Source: Heterohyrax brucei (lineage: Eukaryota; Chordata; Mammalia; Hyracoidea; Procaviidae). Taken from it: a DNA stretch of 64,000 bases. Position 1 is the stretch's first letter; every line of letters begins with the position of its first letter. Shown piece by piece: positions 35,942 through 48,054 of this stretch. Made by a program: the position numbers and the translations under genes. The stretch spans positions 143,068,829 through 143,132,828 of the forward strand of contig CM053143.1 in NCBI GenBank assembly GCA_028571685.1. The letters are read 5' to 3'. The notes under the pieces are model-generated. The model searched no databases and was not told the origin of the DNA. It was given only the letters and a program-made list of their open reading frames with translations.

Positions 35942-36610
35942 GTTGTTAGGTGCCACAGAGTCACTTCCAACTCATAGCGATGCTATGCACAACAGAATGA
36001 AACACTTCCTGGTCCCACACCATGCCCGCAATCATTTTTATGCTTAAGTCCGTTTATGAAGCCACCGTGTCAGTCCATCTTGTTGAAGGTCTTTCTCTTT
36101 TTCCCTGACCCACTGCTCCACCAAGCATAATGTCCTTCTCCATGAATTGATCCCTCCTGACAACACGTCCAAAGTATGTAAGACACAGTCTCACCATCTG
36201 TGCTTCCAAGGACCAATTTGGTTGTATTTTTCCACAACAAATCTGTTTGTTCTTTTGGCAGTCTATGGTATATTCAATATTCTTCTGCAATACCAGAATT
36301 CAAAGGTGCAGTTCTTCTTCTGTCTTGTAATTCTTCTTTGTTCCTTATTCATTGTCTACCTTTCACATGCATGTGATGTGATTGAAAATACAGTGGTTTG
36401 GGTCAGGCACATCTTAAGTATTCACGGTGATGTCTCTTTTTCAAGAGGTCCTTTGCAGCAGATTTTCCCAGTGAAATGCATATTTTGATTTCTTGACTGC
36501 TGCTTCCATGAGCATTGATTGTGGAACCAAATAAAATGAAATCTTTGACAACAGCAATCTTTTCTCCATTTATCATGATGTTGCTCTGCATCACTGTATA
36601 GAGTACATAA
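35942..36610 (-). mobile_element. RTE/BovB-type LINE, 3' end with RT C-terminal remnants
   Basis: Minus-strand frames carry RTE RT C-terminal wording: NGEKIAVVKDFI, SSSQEIK, GKSAAKDLL (36403-36594), then RLCLTYFGRVVRRDQ, EKDIMLGG and RWTD (36054-36290). Stops and frameshifts separate the pieces. The last ~50 bases (35942-36000) resemble the 3' tail of the local SINE. It is inserted inside another repeat (35776-36951) in TXK intron 4. Confidence 0.82.
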
Positions 36611-36689
36611 TTCTAAATGTAACAAATTATGGTCTGTGACATTGTGCAGAGTACATATTACTAAATGTAACAGCACCAACAACCACACA

Positions 36690-36851
36690 AATCCCAAACC
36701 CAGTGCTGTGGAGTTCATTCAGACTCATGGCAACCTTACAGGACAGAGTAGAAATGCTCCATGGGGTTTCCAAGGAGCATCTTGTGGATTTGAACTGCCA
36801 ACCTTTGGTTAGCAGCCATAGCATTTAACTACTATGCTATAAAGTTTTCCT
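36690..36851 (-). repeat. AfroSINE-type SINE in repeat R3
   Basis: Complete copy; the head end has decayed to ctataaagttttcc. Confidence 0.88.
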
Positions 36852-36963
36852 ATTAACAATAAGATGTACAACAAAACCAAATAAAGAGAAAGAAAAACAG
36901 TCATCAGTGTAGTTCATTGTAACTTAAACACTTTGTAAGTTGGATACTACCTATACGTTTTCA

Positions 36964-37135
36964 AGGAACCCTGGTGGTACAACAGTTAAGTGCCCTGCTG
37001 ATAGATGGAAAAGGAGATGGCTCAAAGGCACCAGTTGCTCTTCTAGAGAAAGATGTGGCAATCTGCTTATGTAAACAGCCTAGGAGACCCTGTACAGCAG
37101 TTCAACTCTGCCCTAGAGGGTCTCTGTGAACAACA
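36964..37135 (+). repeat. SINE, third variant
   Basis: Head aaggaaccctggtggtac, then gagaaagatgtggcaatctg and a short body. Lies just before the ERV 3' LTR. Confidence 0.75.
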
Positions 37136-37173
37136 GTATTTTGTCATACTTTATGCATTTTTCTGTATTGTTA

Positions 37174-38045
37174 GCAGGGGTCTCTGGAGACCCTCAAGGG
37201 TCCTTGTCAGACTTGTGAGAAAGAATTACTCAGAGAGACTTGGATGACCTGTGAGAGAAATCTTCACTGGAAAATGCAAGCACTTTGAAGTGGGGCCAGC
37301 AGGCTGCGCCACTGAGCAAGGTCAGGGTTGGATTTTTATAGCCCGTCTAGGCCCTGGTGCCACAGTGCTTAAGTGCTGTGTCTGCTAACGCAAAGGTCAG
37401 CAGTTTGAATCTGCCAGGCATTCCTTGGAAACTCCATGGAGCAGTTCTACTCTTTCCTATAAGGTCACTATGAGTTGGAATCGACTCAGTAGCAGTGGGG
37501 TTTGGTTTTGTTATACCCAGGGTATAGTCAGGGACAGTGAATCAGTGAGAGAGATCTAAAGTATTTCCTTTGGGGGCAGGTGGCTGCTTGTCCTTGGCTG
37601 TGTGTGTAGGCAGACTTCAAGACAGTTGCTGCCACTAGGGTTTCTGGGACTGGAAGCAGGACTTACTGTTGGGTGTTGTGCATGTGCTGTCCCCTGCTCC
37701 CCTGGTTTGATTTCCTGGTCCTCACTGTAGCTCTCTGACGCGCCAGCTGGAAGGACACGTAGCAGTGGAAGTGGGATTTCCTGCATATGTCCCCAAAGTT
37801 GGTTCCATCTGAAAAACAGCTTTGAGGAAATTTAGATAACTGTTTGGGGATCTCTCTCAGTGGCCCAGGATGTAGTTAATTGTTGGGTCTTTTTATCCCT
37901 TATTACTAGTTAATAGTTTCAGTCACACTATTTACGGAGGCCCTCAGGCTCCCTGTCTTACTGCCAACTGTTGACTCAAAAGGGATACTGTGTTTTCCAT
38001 TGGGTTTCCATGATACACTTCCCACAGACTATTCTGCCTACCTAA
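37174..38045 (-). repeat. ERV 3' LTR
   Basis: Homologous to the 5' LTR but enlarged by a SINE at 37350-37512. The TATA box is kept (37334-37340); the poly(A) signal position reads cttcact on plus, so the signal is lost. A purine-rich tract on the minus strand (AGGAGGAAGT) adjoins it at about 38046-38055, as expected of a polypurine tract. Confidence 0.83.
37350..37512 (+). repeat. AfroSINE-type SINE in ERV 3' LTR
   Basis: Complete copy placed about 10 bp beyond the LTR TATA box. Confidence 0.9.
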
Positions 38046-38379
38046 ACTTCCTCCTGAGAGAGTTATTACTTGTAGAGGAGACGGTCGAAGATTTCATCTT
38101 CTATAGCCACCATCTTGCCTAGTTGAGTAAAACTCTCTCTTCACCTTTTCTAAGCTAAGTCCCTCATAGTCTTGTGGGATAGGTTGGAAACCATATGCCA
38201 GTGTTAATTTTGCCTCAAGTTCTTGAAGTCTGGAAGAAATGAACTTCTTTAAAAGATTTCACTGCAAGGACTGAATATAAGTAGCAGTAGAACTGTTACC
38301 ATTGGCCCCAGGAATGTGAGGGACCAAGTTATGGATAGGAGGTATTGCTTTATCTGTTCTTGCTTGGACTGAGCTAACT

Positions 38380-38902
38380 TAGGTTGGTTATCTCATAACC
38401 ATTTTGTCTCAGTAATTGGCTCCTGAACTTGAAGCTCTACTTTCCCAGAGGTGTTGATATAAAAGCAATAGGAGATGTTAAGTACTGCTCATACCTCTCC
38501 TTCTTCAGCTAAAATGTGGTCAAGGACCAGACAGTTTCCAGTGACCATTTTGGCTAAGGAGTCTATTTAGATCCTCACAGCTAGAAGACCTTGGCCTGAT
38601 TTGCCTGCTGCTCTTTCTAAGATGATAGAAATGGTTTGGGCAGTAACTACAGTGTATGTTATTCTCCAGGTCAGGGCACCCACCAAGATGGCAACCCCTA
38701 TAGCCATGAGTACTACTGGCACTACTTCTTCTTGGTGTGAGGACCCCTTGGTGTCTTGGGTAGGGGTGATCAAGGATGAAGAAATGAATGTATGTGGTCC
38801 ATTAGGGGTTACATAATCTAGAGTGCAAGTAGTGTTTACATTTTGTCTATTAAGGCAAGTTAAGGTATGAAGGATGTGAACCACAGACCCAGGGGAGCAC
38901 AC
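38380..38902 (-). pseudogene. ERV envelope transmembrane subunit remnant
   Basis: A 111-codon open frame (38567-38902) holds a hydrophobic fusion-peptide-like segment followed by a helical stretch. The sequence continues past 38567 in another frame through a region with the CX6CC-type loop characteristic of gamma-like TM proteins; the first loop Cys is replaced by a stop. The surface subunit upstream is barely recognisable. Frameshifted and dead. Confidence 0.65.
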
Positions 38903-39054
38903 AAGGGATTATTTTTCCTGGTCCAGTTATCAATGGCAAGGAGTGTGGAGCAATTTGAGCAAGGGAAGCCCCTGGGTTCTGTTAATGATTGGCATTCTGA
39001 GTTGATCCAGATTTCTGCCTCTTACAGTTTTTGTAAGGACTTGTCATGTTTTGG

Positions 39055-39222
39055 AAAAACCCTAGTGGTGTACTGGTTAAGTGCTACATCTGCTAACCTA
39101 AAGGTCAGCAGTTCAAATCTACCAGGTGCTCCTTGGAAACTCTTTGTGGCAGTTCTACTCTGACCTTTAGGGCTATAGAGTCACTATGGGTCAGAATCAA
39201 CTCAGCAGCACTGAGTCTCATT
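39055..39222 (+). repeat. AfroSINE-type SINE in ERV interior
   Basis: Complete copy at the junction between protease and envelope remnants. Confidence 0.9.
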
Positions 39223-39439
39223 TCTTACATTTAGTTGAGTTTCTAAATGCATTTGTGTTTCCAGTTTACTTAGTAATTTTTGTCCCAGCAACACAATTGG
39301 GCATTTAGACACATATACAAAGAAACGCCTTACCAATTGTGACCCCATCAGACATAAATTTCCTCACCTTGGCTTTTTTTAATCGAAGTCAGTAATCTTA
39401 CAGTCCAGCTTGGAAGTGGGGCCCATTAGATAATTTAAG

Positions 39440-40480
39440 ATAGAGAAGGTGGCTTTCGTGTCTAAGACAAATTCAATCTCCTTATCTTCTACTTCAAGTG
39501 TAACTTTTAGTTACCCCATAGAGATGTCAGTGTTGTGGCTAGGAGCTAGGTGGGTCTCGAGGTCCTGTTGGTGGTCTGTCTCTTCAGATTCCTTCTGAGA
39601 GATTCATCATCCTTCCAAAAGGTCCTGTCTATCTAGGTATTTGGGGAAGTCAGCTGGGCATCCTGTTTTAGGGTACTCAGGACACTCCATCTTCCAGTGG
39701 CCTCATTTTCAACAGTACCTATATTGATTGAGGTCAGTACTCACCCGCCAGTGAAGAGGTCCAAGTCCTGATCTCCAGGGACCAACTGGGTTACCAGGAG
39801 GTGGGCCTCAGAGAGCTACAGCTAACCACTGGGCCTTCTTTTTCATCTTTTCTCCTCTACTGCCAAATCTCTGTTATTAAACACCTTAAAGGTCTCCTAT
39901 ACCAATCAGGAGAGTGGAGCCTGAAGTTCTGCCTGAGCCAAGCCAGCCAGACAAGTGCCATCGAGTCGGATCTGAAGCCTTTGTAATTTTTGTCTCATGT
40001 GTGATACGGACTAGAATATAAAATGCATGGCCATAATGTTTGTTGGTTTGTTTTTTCCCTACTACTCTCAGTGTTAGTACTGATATTTTTTAAAGGATTC
40101 AGTGAGTCTAGTGAGAAAGACAGCTGGGTTCCCTTAAAATCCCTGGCTATTAAGGGTTTTTAAGGACGAGTCCTCACTTTCTTCTGATTTTAATAAGAAA
40201 ACTGTATAAGACTTTCCTTTCTTTCTTTTTTTTAAATCTGTACTTGGCTTTTAGTTCTGTGTCCTGATATAGGGTCACAAACGTCTGTATATAGGGGAGT
40301 TTTCTCCATTTGCCTTTACATTTACAAAACAGATTGAATTTCTCAAAAAAAAGTCATAGCACCCGGAGTAAAATGGCTGGTCTAGTTTATCTGGACCATT
40401 GTTTGACTCAAAGTGGCTCCAGGAACCAGTTCTTTCTAAAGCTCATGCTTTAAAAAGGATATCCAAAGGTAGTAGTAGCT
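39440..40480 (-). pseudogene. ERV gag (capsid, nucleocapsid) and protease remnants
   Basis: On the minus strand, 40090-40180 resembles a capsid major-homology segment. 39681-39726 is a CCHC knuckle whose first Cys is Tyr and which holds two stops. 39451-39474 is the protease active-site region with the Gly of the DTGA motif replaced by Lys. The order and spacing fit gag-pro of a class I element. Nothing here can be functional. Confidence 0.65.
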
Positions 40481-42300
40481 TGTTTGGTTTACTTCAATCT
40501 CTATGAAAGTCAAAAATTTAGATTTTAGAAGAGGCACATGTATCTTTCATGATTCCCTCTTTGGGATCATGATCTTACTATTGGATCTTTGATCAAAAAT
40601 GTTCAATAAATGATAATTGAACACCATCAGGGTTTTCAGATCCCAGGCATCATACACTGAACTAGGAAGTAGAATAGAAACACTGACAATATTAGGCCAG
40701 TTATATGAAATAACCCATAAAACTATGACCTTAAGGTTTTTGAACAAGGAAACAAATCTCATGAGGTACTTTTTTATGCATGAGAAGCATCAGTAACTAT
40801 TTTTCATGTGCCTCAGCAGTAACTGCATTATGCAAAACCTCACATTCCATGTTAACATACAGATGGCAGCATTTATCTATTAAAGCACAAACTGTTTCTT
40901 GACAGAATAGGAAATCTAATGTTATTTTAATTTGTAAAGTCATGGCTCCAATTTCAGATACTTCTGTAGTTACCATATTTACAGCTTTCTAAGTTTACCA
41001 TCAGGGCTTCTAGTGTAAGAGTTATAGTATCTAAACCAATTAGTTAAATAATTTAGAAGAAAGGAAATTGGTTTCTTATATCTAGAAAGTAGGACCTTAA
41101 AACATCAGCAGTATGTCTAAGTGACACCCATAGTATCTTTTCATTTACTCATTTATGTAGTTATTTTCTCTTCCACTTGGTTCTGGATCAGCTGCAGTCT
41201 TCAAAGCCATCATTTGCTGCATAGCAGTTCTGGAAATCTCGAGTCATAGCTCTATTCACAAGTGTAATATCTTTTTGTTGAAATATTGTGATCTAACATT
41301 TTCAGAAAATCAGCAAAGATTTATCTGTAGATGACAAAACTTAATATGATCGTGATCAATTTATAAAAATACTCTTAATAGTAAAAAGACCTGCTAGAAG
41401 TTAATTACTAGCAAAATGTAAAAGTGAGATAAATCAAATCTGTTAGAAAAAACTTTAGACAATAATATTTCTGAATAAAACCATTAACTATGTTCTTAAA
41501 GTACTTCAGATATCATACATATAATCTTGAGTCATGTTACCACATAGGATATACCAAGATTACATATATACACCAAAATTATCCAATCTGTAAATACCTA
41601 ATTAGTATAAAAATAAAAGCGTGGGTAAAATAACTTGAATTCTTCAGTTACAACACTGACTTTGAAAATAAGAGCATCTCTGCTTGACTGACCAATTCAT
41701 TGATACAGATATAACTTTAGATCTCTTGTTAGGACTGGGACATTTTTCAAGCCATTTCAGATGTGTCTCAATTATTCAACAGAGAAAACTTGTTTACAGT
41801 TCTTTTACAGTTTGGATTCACCCAATTTCTGATAATTACAGTAAAGTAGCAATTCTTCTTATCTTTTGTCTTAAAGTATCTCCATCTAGTTGGAAGGGGT
41901 CTTTCAAGAGCTTCTCTGGAGTGTTATGACCTTAGAGGCTAGGTAACAGGTAAACTTGATCTTGCCCTGCCCTCCTTCTCTTGACTCATGGGAGGCACTT
42001 TCATATGTTTAAGTTGACCTAGAAATCTGTAAGGGCAAAAGATAGTTAATTTCCCTTTTACTGTTCTGGAATGGTGACTTTAAGACAAAACTATTCTTTT
42101 TCTTGTCTGGTACCTTTCACTAAGGGCTGTAAGTTAGTCTTTTCGGCACTGTGACAGTATTTCTTGATCTACTTGAAATTCTGCTTCCTTATTGATCTCA
42201 ATTAGTTTAACCAAGACTCTTCACAACCTGAGGATCTAGGCTTGAAAAATTTCTTCTGATCAGTGAAACCATTTACCAATCTGAAAGAATTTAAACCAGA
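40481..42300. other. AT-rich segment inside the ERV, unassigned
   Basis: About 1.8 kb of AT-rich sequence between gag-like remnants and the 5' part of the ERV. No retroviral motif, SINE, L1 or gene was recognised on either strand. It makes the leader-to-nucleocapsid distance about 4.2 kb, much longer than a normal gag. Confidence 0.4.
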
Positions 42301-43977
42301 AATAATCTAAAATTGGACCAGGTTGCAGGGAGGTGGGGGGAATCTGATACAAATAGAGACTAGACTGGTGATGACTTGCAAGACAGGGAAGTCAGGACAA
42401 GACATACAAGAGTGACAGACACACAGATAACACTTAACAGGCAAATATTTCTTTGCAAGAAGAGAGATGGCAAAAAAGACAATGATAGGAAAAAAAAAAA
42501 GAAGTCTGAGGTTGAATTGGCCAAGTATGTGGCCCAGACTTTTGAAGTTTTGTACACACAGCAAACAGTATGGCTACAGGAATAATGTAGTCTCTCATAA
42601 ACTTTTCACAGAAAATTGCAAACTTAAGGATCCACAACTGAACACAAACTTCATGAAAATAATGAGGGGTTGAAAAACAGGTTGCTGGACAGAAAGCCAG
42701 TGTGAAAAGTAAAGACAAGGAGGCTGGAAATGGGCTGCAGTCCTCTTTGAGAGAGATACTTGTCCCACTCTCCCCAGTAGCATCAGAGTTCTAATGACTT
42801 GGAGGTGGCAAAGTTCTTCAGCTTGAATGGGCAGCATCTGTGAGAATGGCATCTCACCACACACTGCAGAGGGAATGGCAATTCTCTGGTCTAGCTCAGG
42901 ACCTGTGTTATTGCACAGTGTGTCAAAATGGTTTTCAACACGGTGGCAAGACCTCCGGTTAGGCAGGAAAAAGTTAAAAGAGGCCCCTGGGTTTCTAGCC
43001 AAGGGTCCAAAGGGTGGTGGGATGACTCACAAAAGCAGAAAGTTAGATCGGACCAAGAGAAATGGGGGAGTAGGGAGTCCCTACCAGCCAAGCAGAGAAA
43101 CACAAGAGAAGTCAGTCTCGGCAGCTGCTTGTTTATCCACCTGGAGTTAGGTGACAGGACACAAAGGGTCATGATGGGTCTCCACACTGGGTTTGGGAGA
43201 CTTTCCAGAAAAGACACAAAGGGGCTTCGTAAGAGGTGAGGACAGAGATCAGAGAAATAAGAATGGTCCAAGAAGACAGAGCACAGCCAGATTTGGTTTT
43301 CCAGGATGAGGCAATAGCTGTAAAGGATGCAGTGGGATGAGGGGGATCTGACCCTATCTGCAAGGCCCTATGGTTGTCTCCTGTCTGTCACCAAATGCCT
43401 ACACCTTACATGACTGTTCCCTAGTACTCATTGCAAAATGGGTGTCTCTGTCTGGCCCCCAACCAAAAGACAAAGCAGGCTGACACAAACAAAAGTAGAG
43501 GCCCTAAATCCAACACCCACATCTGGGACTTTCTAAAGGAAAAACCAAAGACAAGTGGGAAAAAAAAACTGGGTAGTTGCACTGCGGAGGAAGGAGAGGC
43601 AAGTCGAGGAAGCAGAGAAGAAAGATTTTCTCTTTTATTTATCCATCCAGAAACACTGGTGGTGTAGTGGTTAGGTGCTACCAACAGGTTGGCAGCTCAA
43701 ATCCTCCAGGCACTCCTTGGACAGTCTATGGGGGCTAGTTCTACTCCGTCTGTAGGGTTGTTATGAGTTGGAATTGACCTAAAGACGGTGGGTTTGGTTT
43801 TGGACTTCCCTGTCTGCATGCTAGGATAGCCACTCACCTCAGGAGAGCTTGGAGTCAGAATGCTCTGGGGGCCATTTGCCTGGTCCTGCCAGTGAAGTGG
43901 CTCAGCCTTCTTTTTTCATCAGGACTCGGGGTTCTCCGCTGATCTTTGGGGTCCCCTTGTGGTCATCAACCCATTAT
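42301..43977 (-). other. ERV 5' leader and gag N-terminal region, not resolved
   Basis: Lies between the 5' LTR and the unassigned AT-rich segment. Several overlapping frames of 80-135 codons occur on both strands, but none shows a motif I can name. A SINE interrupts it at 43650-43803. Confidence 0.4.
43650..43803 (+). repeat. AfroSINE-type SINE in ERV leader
   Basis: Nearly complete; a head deletion removes the gctgctaaccaa box (gtgctaccaacaggttgg). Confidence 0.87.
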
Positions 43978-44715
43978 TGTGGGTCTCTGAAGACCCTCAA
44001 AGGTCCTCATCAGACCCATGAAAAAGAATTACTCAGGGAGACCTGGCTGACCCAGGAGAGAAATCTTTATTGGAAAATGAAAGCACTTTGAAGTGTGGCA
44101 ACAGCTGAGTGTACAGCATTCCAGCAGGCTACGCCACTGAGCAAGTTCAGGGTTGGGTTTTTATAGCCTGGCCATGTCAAGAGTATAGCTGGGGACAATA
44201 AAGCAGCAACAGCGATCTAAATTATTTCCTTTTATGTCAGGAGACTGCTTGTCCCTTTGCTGTACACGCACACAGACTTCAAGATGGTTCCACCCACAAG
44301 AGCTTCTGGGAAATGTAGCAGGACTTACTATGGGGTGTTGCAGATGTGTAGTTTCTTGCCCCCTTGGTTTCATTCTCTGGTCCTGACTGTTGCTCTCTGG
44401 TGTCCCTGCTGGTAGCACACTTAGCAGTGGAAGTGGCATTGACTGCACATGTCCTCTAAGTTGGTTCCATCTGTTCCTTTCTGAAAAATAACTTTGAGGA
44501 AGTTTACACCAATGTTTGGGGACTTAGTGTCTCAGGATGTAGTTAATCATTAGACCTTTTTATCTCTTATTACTAGTTGATAGTTCCAGTCACATTATTT
44601 ACAGAGGTCCTCACGCTCCCTGTCCTATGCCCAACTGTTGATTCAAAAAAGGGATACTGCGTTTTCCATAGAGCTTCCATTGTACATTTCCCCGTGGATT
44701 ATTCTGCCTACCTCA
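43978..44715 (-). repeat. ERV 5' LTR
   Basis: 738 bp, bounded by TG and CA in plus reading. Carries the intact TATA box and poly(A) signal. The stretch just outside (43940-43977), where a primer binding site should lie, cannot be matched to a tRNA by eye. Confidence 0.85.
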
Positions 44716-45220
44716 TGTAACTTGCTTCCATCTCTGAGCAATACATGTTGGTAATCTTTTCATAGTTGCAGATCTTAGTGAAGATATAAGGTCAGAGAAG
44801 CTCTACCCTTCTGAATGGTACATAAAATGGCATGCCCTCCTTTAAGGGCAAATTTGCTGTACCTGCTGAAAGATACATGTGTTCAATGACCTAGCAATTT
44901 GACTGCTCTGTATCTACCTTTGAGAAATATTCATTCTTGTGCACAAAAAGCATGTTTCAGAGTTTCTTTAGGTGTAGTTGATGACAATTGATAAAAGGGC
45001 TTCTTTACGGCATGTTTTGTGATAGCCAGTTTTGTAATAGACACGTGGTTAAACAAATTATTAATCTATGCTATAGAATACTCTACACTGATTAAGAAGA
45101 ATGAAGTGATATGTTTTCAAAAGGCTGTGCTTTTAAGCCATTTACTGTAACATCCCAATGATTACTTAAGTATCCCTTTCTCTGTCATTTAAGTGAGAGA
45201 GAAATTCCCTTTTCCTCACT

Positions 45221-45362
45221 GGGAAACCCTGGTGGCATGCATAGTGGTTAAGTAAGGCCAGCAGTTCAAATCCACTAGGCTCTCCTTGGAAATTATGGGG
45301 CTGTTCTACCCTGATCTATAGGATTGCTAGGATCTGGAATCGACTTGACTGCTGTGGCCTTT
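45221..45362 (+). repeat. AfroSINE-type SINE
   Basis: Head lacks about 20 bases of the tRNA B-box side (gttaagtaaggccagcag). Confidence 0.86.
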
Positions 45363-45370
45363 TCCTCTCC

Positions 45371-45530
45371 GAGGAGCCCTGGTGGCATAGTGGTAAAGAG
45401 CTCAGGCCGCTAACAGAAAGGTCAACAATTTGAATCCACCAGTCACTCCTTGGAAACCGTATGAGACAGTTCTACTCTGTCCTATATGATCACTGTGACT
45501 CAGAATCTAGTCAACAGTTTTTGGTTTCCT
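45371..45530 (+). repeat. AfroSINE-type SINE
   Basis: Complete; head-to-tail with the preceding copy and about 210 bp before TXK exon 5. Confidence 0.89.
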
Positions 45531-45743
45531 ATTTTCAAGATTTGGGGCCATAAAACATCTTAAACTACTGGCAAATAAATCAAGATCTCAGTAGGAGTTA
45601 TAGAGAGTTTAGTTGACTATGGAAATGAAAAATGAAAATGAATTTGATTTTTCTCCACATCCTTGAGTTTTAAAAGGATTGCTGCCATGATAATGCTACA
45701 CTATGCCAAGCATTTTGATTTCGCTTTCTGTCTTTTGTTGTAG

Positions 45744-45809
45744 GAATGAAGGCTTAATCCCAAGCAACTATGTGACTGAAAACAAATTAACCAATCTGGA
45801 AATATATGA
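45744..45809 (+). CDS. TXK: TXK coding exon 5 (SH3 C-terminus)
   Basis: Acceptor ttgtag ends at 45743; donor gtaagt at 45810; 66 nt. It completes Gly125 and encodes residues 126-146 plus two bases of Glu147. The peptide NEGLIPSNYVTENK carries the conserved SH3 end (PSNYV), whose Pro and Tyr line the ligand groove. LTNLEIYE then leads into SH2. Frame and phase agree with exons 4 and 6. Confidence 0.97.
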
Positions 45810-46903
45810 GTAAGTCTGCTTCAAAATATGCCCTGTGGTTAATCTATGGAAATTTGGTACATTTTGTCAGCTGTAAGTATAGCTACTGTTTGGGGTGTGT
45901 AAAACGAAAAGAAAGTAACACTTCTGACGGTTTTAGCACTAAAGAGATCTTAGATCCTTATCACGGTTGATTCAGAAACTTCTGTTTCTTACACATTGTT
46001 TTGTTTTGTATGGCCACTTTTTTTGTTTGTTTAACAGGGTCACAGTGAAACCAGTCACTCACCTGGCATTTGTTTTACTCTGTGTTCTAAATGGAAAATT
46101 AACTATTCAAACACTAGAATTAAATTTTCAATGAGTGGTACATTAAACTTAGTATGTCTACATATTACTGTATTTTTAATGTTCATTTCATTAAGCCTTC
46201 AAACTCAACTTGTGAATCTTGATTTAATAGTTACACATCTATTACTGTAACAATTGCCTTAATTCAAACTCAGCATAGTAAATATTTAAACAATCAGTCC
46301 TAGTTTATCAGGTCAGTTATTTAAATTCCCTGAACCATTTCAACCTGAAGTAATAAGTTGAATAAACTTAAATTCTTTCCAAGTACTTTGAATGACTGAC
46401 AGGGCAAATTTTATAATTCTAACAAGCCTCTCCTATGTAACCCTGGAAATCTATTCAATTAAATATATAGGTGGTAAGTTGAGTTCTCTCAGACATTCCG
46501 ATTTCATTTTAAAAATTAGTCAGATTCTCTTCAACTTCAAACCAGTTTAAAATCAATTATGCATTTTAAGTCAGAAGTAAAAATCAAATGTGCCAGATTC
46601 TCTTAAAATTATGTGAATATCAACCACATTGGTTATTCTGAACATTACAGAAGTATGAGTTTGTCTATCTCATTACCTCTACACTGAATCCATACTTTTC
46701 TCAGGGTATTAGAGAATTAAAAAAAGGAAACAGATCTCAGATCTATCTGGATTACTAGGTCACAAATTCAAGACCACAATACTGTTACTTATTGACAAGA
46801 AATCTGAGGTTGAGACATGGGACTCAGGGTGTACATATGTACAAGTTCTTTCTACTTAACCACAGCTGGACATAATCTGTGTATCTCTCTCTTTCTCTCT
46901 GTA
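45810..46903 (+). other. TXK intron 5 start, no recognised feature
   Basis: Strongly AT-rich and, unusually for this window, free of SINEs for about 1.1 kb after exon 5. Confidence 0.4.
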
Positions 46904-47461
46904 TATGAGAACTGCCAATTAAGTTTGCAAACTCATAGAAAAAGTGCTACATACCTCACTGCTGAATATCAATATGGTCACCTTCAAAGTACTCCCCTTG
47001 GTGATCTATGCACTGACACCAGTGCCTAGGCCACCCTTCAAAGTGATTTTGGAACTCTTTCTAGAATGACCGTCAGAGAAATCATCGTATTACCCGTGAT
47101 GTCCTGAATATCATCCAAATGTCTTCCTTTCAATATTTCCTTTATCTTCTGGTAAAGAAAAAAGTCACTGGGGGCCAGATCAGGCGAGTAGGGAGGGTGT
47201 TTCAATACAGTTATTTGTTTACTGGCTAAAAACTCCTTCACATACAACCATACAGTTAAGTTCACAAACTTGCCACTTTGCCTCCATACACAATGGCCAT
47301 TCCAGACAGAGTTCCAAATCTGCTTTGAAGGATGGACTAGGCGCTGGTGTCAGTGCACAGCTTCTCAAGGGGAGAGAACTTGGAAGGTGACAATAGTGAT
47401 ACTCTGCAATTACATACATAGCACTTGGAACAATTAAGTTCATGGACTTGTCAGACCATGT
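46904..47461 (-). mobile_element. Mariner fold-back element, copy F
   Basis: Best preserved minus-strand fragment (47038-47265: SKQITVLKHPPYSPDLAPSD, then KIKEILKGRHLDDIQDI). Starts tatgagaactgcc and ends cagaccatgtat. TXK intron 5, about 1.1 kb after exon 5. Confidence 0.86.
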
Positions 47462-47814
47462 ATATGTCTCCCTCTTCAAGTTCCTATGTGTCACATCCTT
47501 CACTTGGTATTATTTTTGTTTAGATATAAAACGGTTGCTATGAGTAGAAAATGACTCTATGGCTGCCAACAACAGAAGGTGTAAAAATTATAGCCCTATC
47601 TAACTGTAACTGTTTCTAACTTTTACCGTCTAATTGAAACAGGTGAAATTTTGAAATGTACTGCCCCAGCTTCCCCTAAATTGCATTGATCTTGTCTTTC
47701 TTCTGCCTGATAGAATTCTGCATTGTTTTATTGGTCATCCCACTGGATCCTGAGTTTGTTACATTGTTACATCTGGCCCACCAGCTACTACTTTGAAGTC
47801 ATTTTAATGATAAA

Positions 47815-47973
47815 CCAAAGGCCCCGCCCTCCAGTCGATTCTGACTCATAGTCACCCTATAGAACCGAGTTCGTCATTTCCACAGAGTTTCTGAAGAGCT
47901 CCTGGCAGATACGAATTGCCAACTTTTTGGTTAGCAGAAGTAGCATTTACCCACTATGCCAGCAGGGTTTCCA
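47815..47973 (-). repeat. AfroSINE-type SINE
   Basis: Complete; a GC-rich tail (ggccccgccctccagtcg) suggests CpG-bearing, less decayed sequence there. Confidence 0.88.
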
Positions 47974-48054
47974 TTCTAATGATGTCTAGCCGTAAATGGA
48001 TTTTTAGTTTATATTATAATGCAACTAACATACTTAGTCATGTATAATAAACAA

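Larger units (their letters stand above)
35776..36951. repeat. Unclassified repeat R3, interrupted by an RTE and a SINE
   Basis: Left end agcagtccttgactcacaac; right end tttgtaagttggatactac. The left arm contains attgccctcaattatcagta, matching R1 and R2. The RTE 3' end (35942-36610) and a SINE (36690-36851) occupy its middle. Confidence 0.58.
37174..44715 (-). mobile_element. Degraded class I-like endogenous retrovirus
   Basis: Two LTRs in the same orientation (37174-38045 and 43978-44715) flank about 5.9 kb. Orientation is minus: in the right LTR a TATAAAA box (44159-44165) precedes an AATAAA signal (44066-44071) only when read on the minus strand. Read in that direction there are traces of gag capsid and nucleocapsid, protease, then envelope transmembrane protein. 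Reverse transcriptase and integrase are not found between protease and envelope. Every coding piece has stops or frameshifts. Three SINEs have landed in it. The two LTRs differ at about 15% of the first ~115 aligned bases by my count, so the insertion is old. Confidence 0.85.

Noticed and set aside
42595-43271. Overlapping 126-135 codon minus-strand frames in the ERV
   Set aside because: No retroviral or cellular motif recognised; retained only as part of the unresolved leader/gag region.
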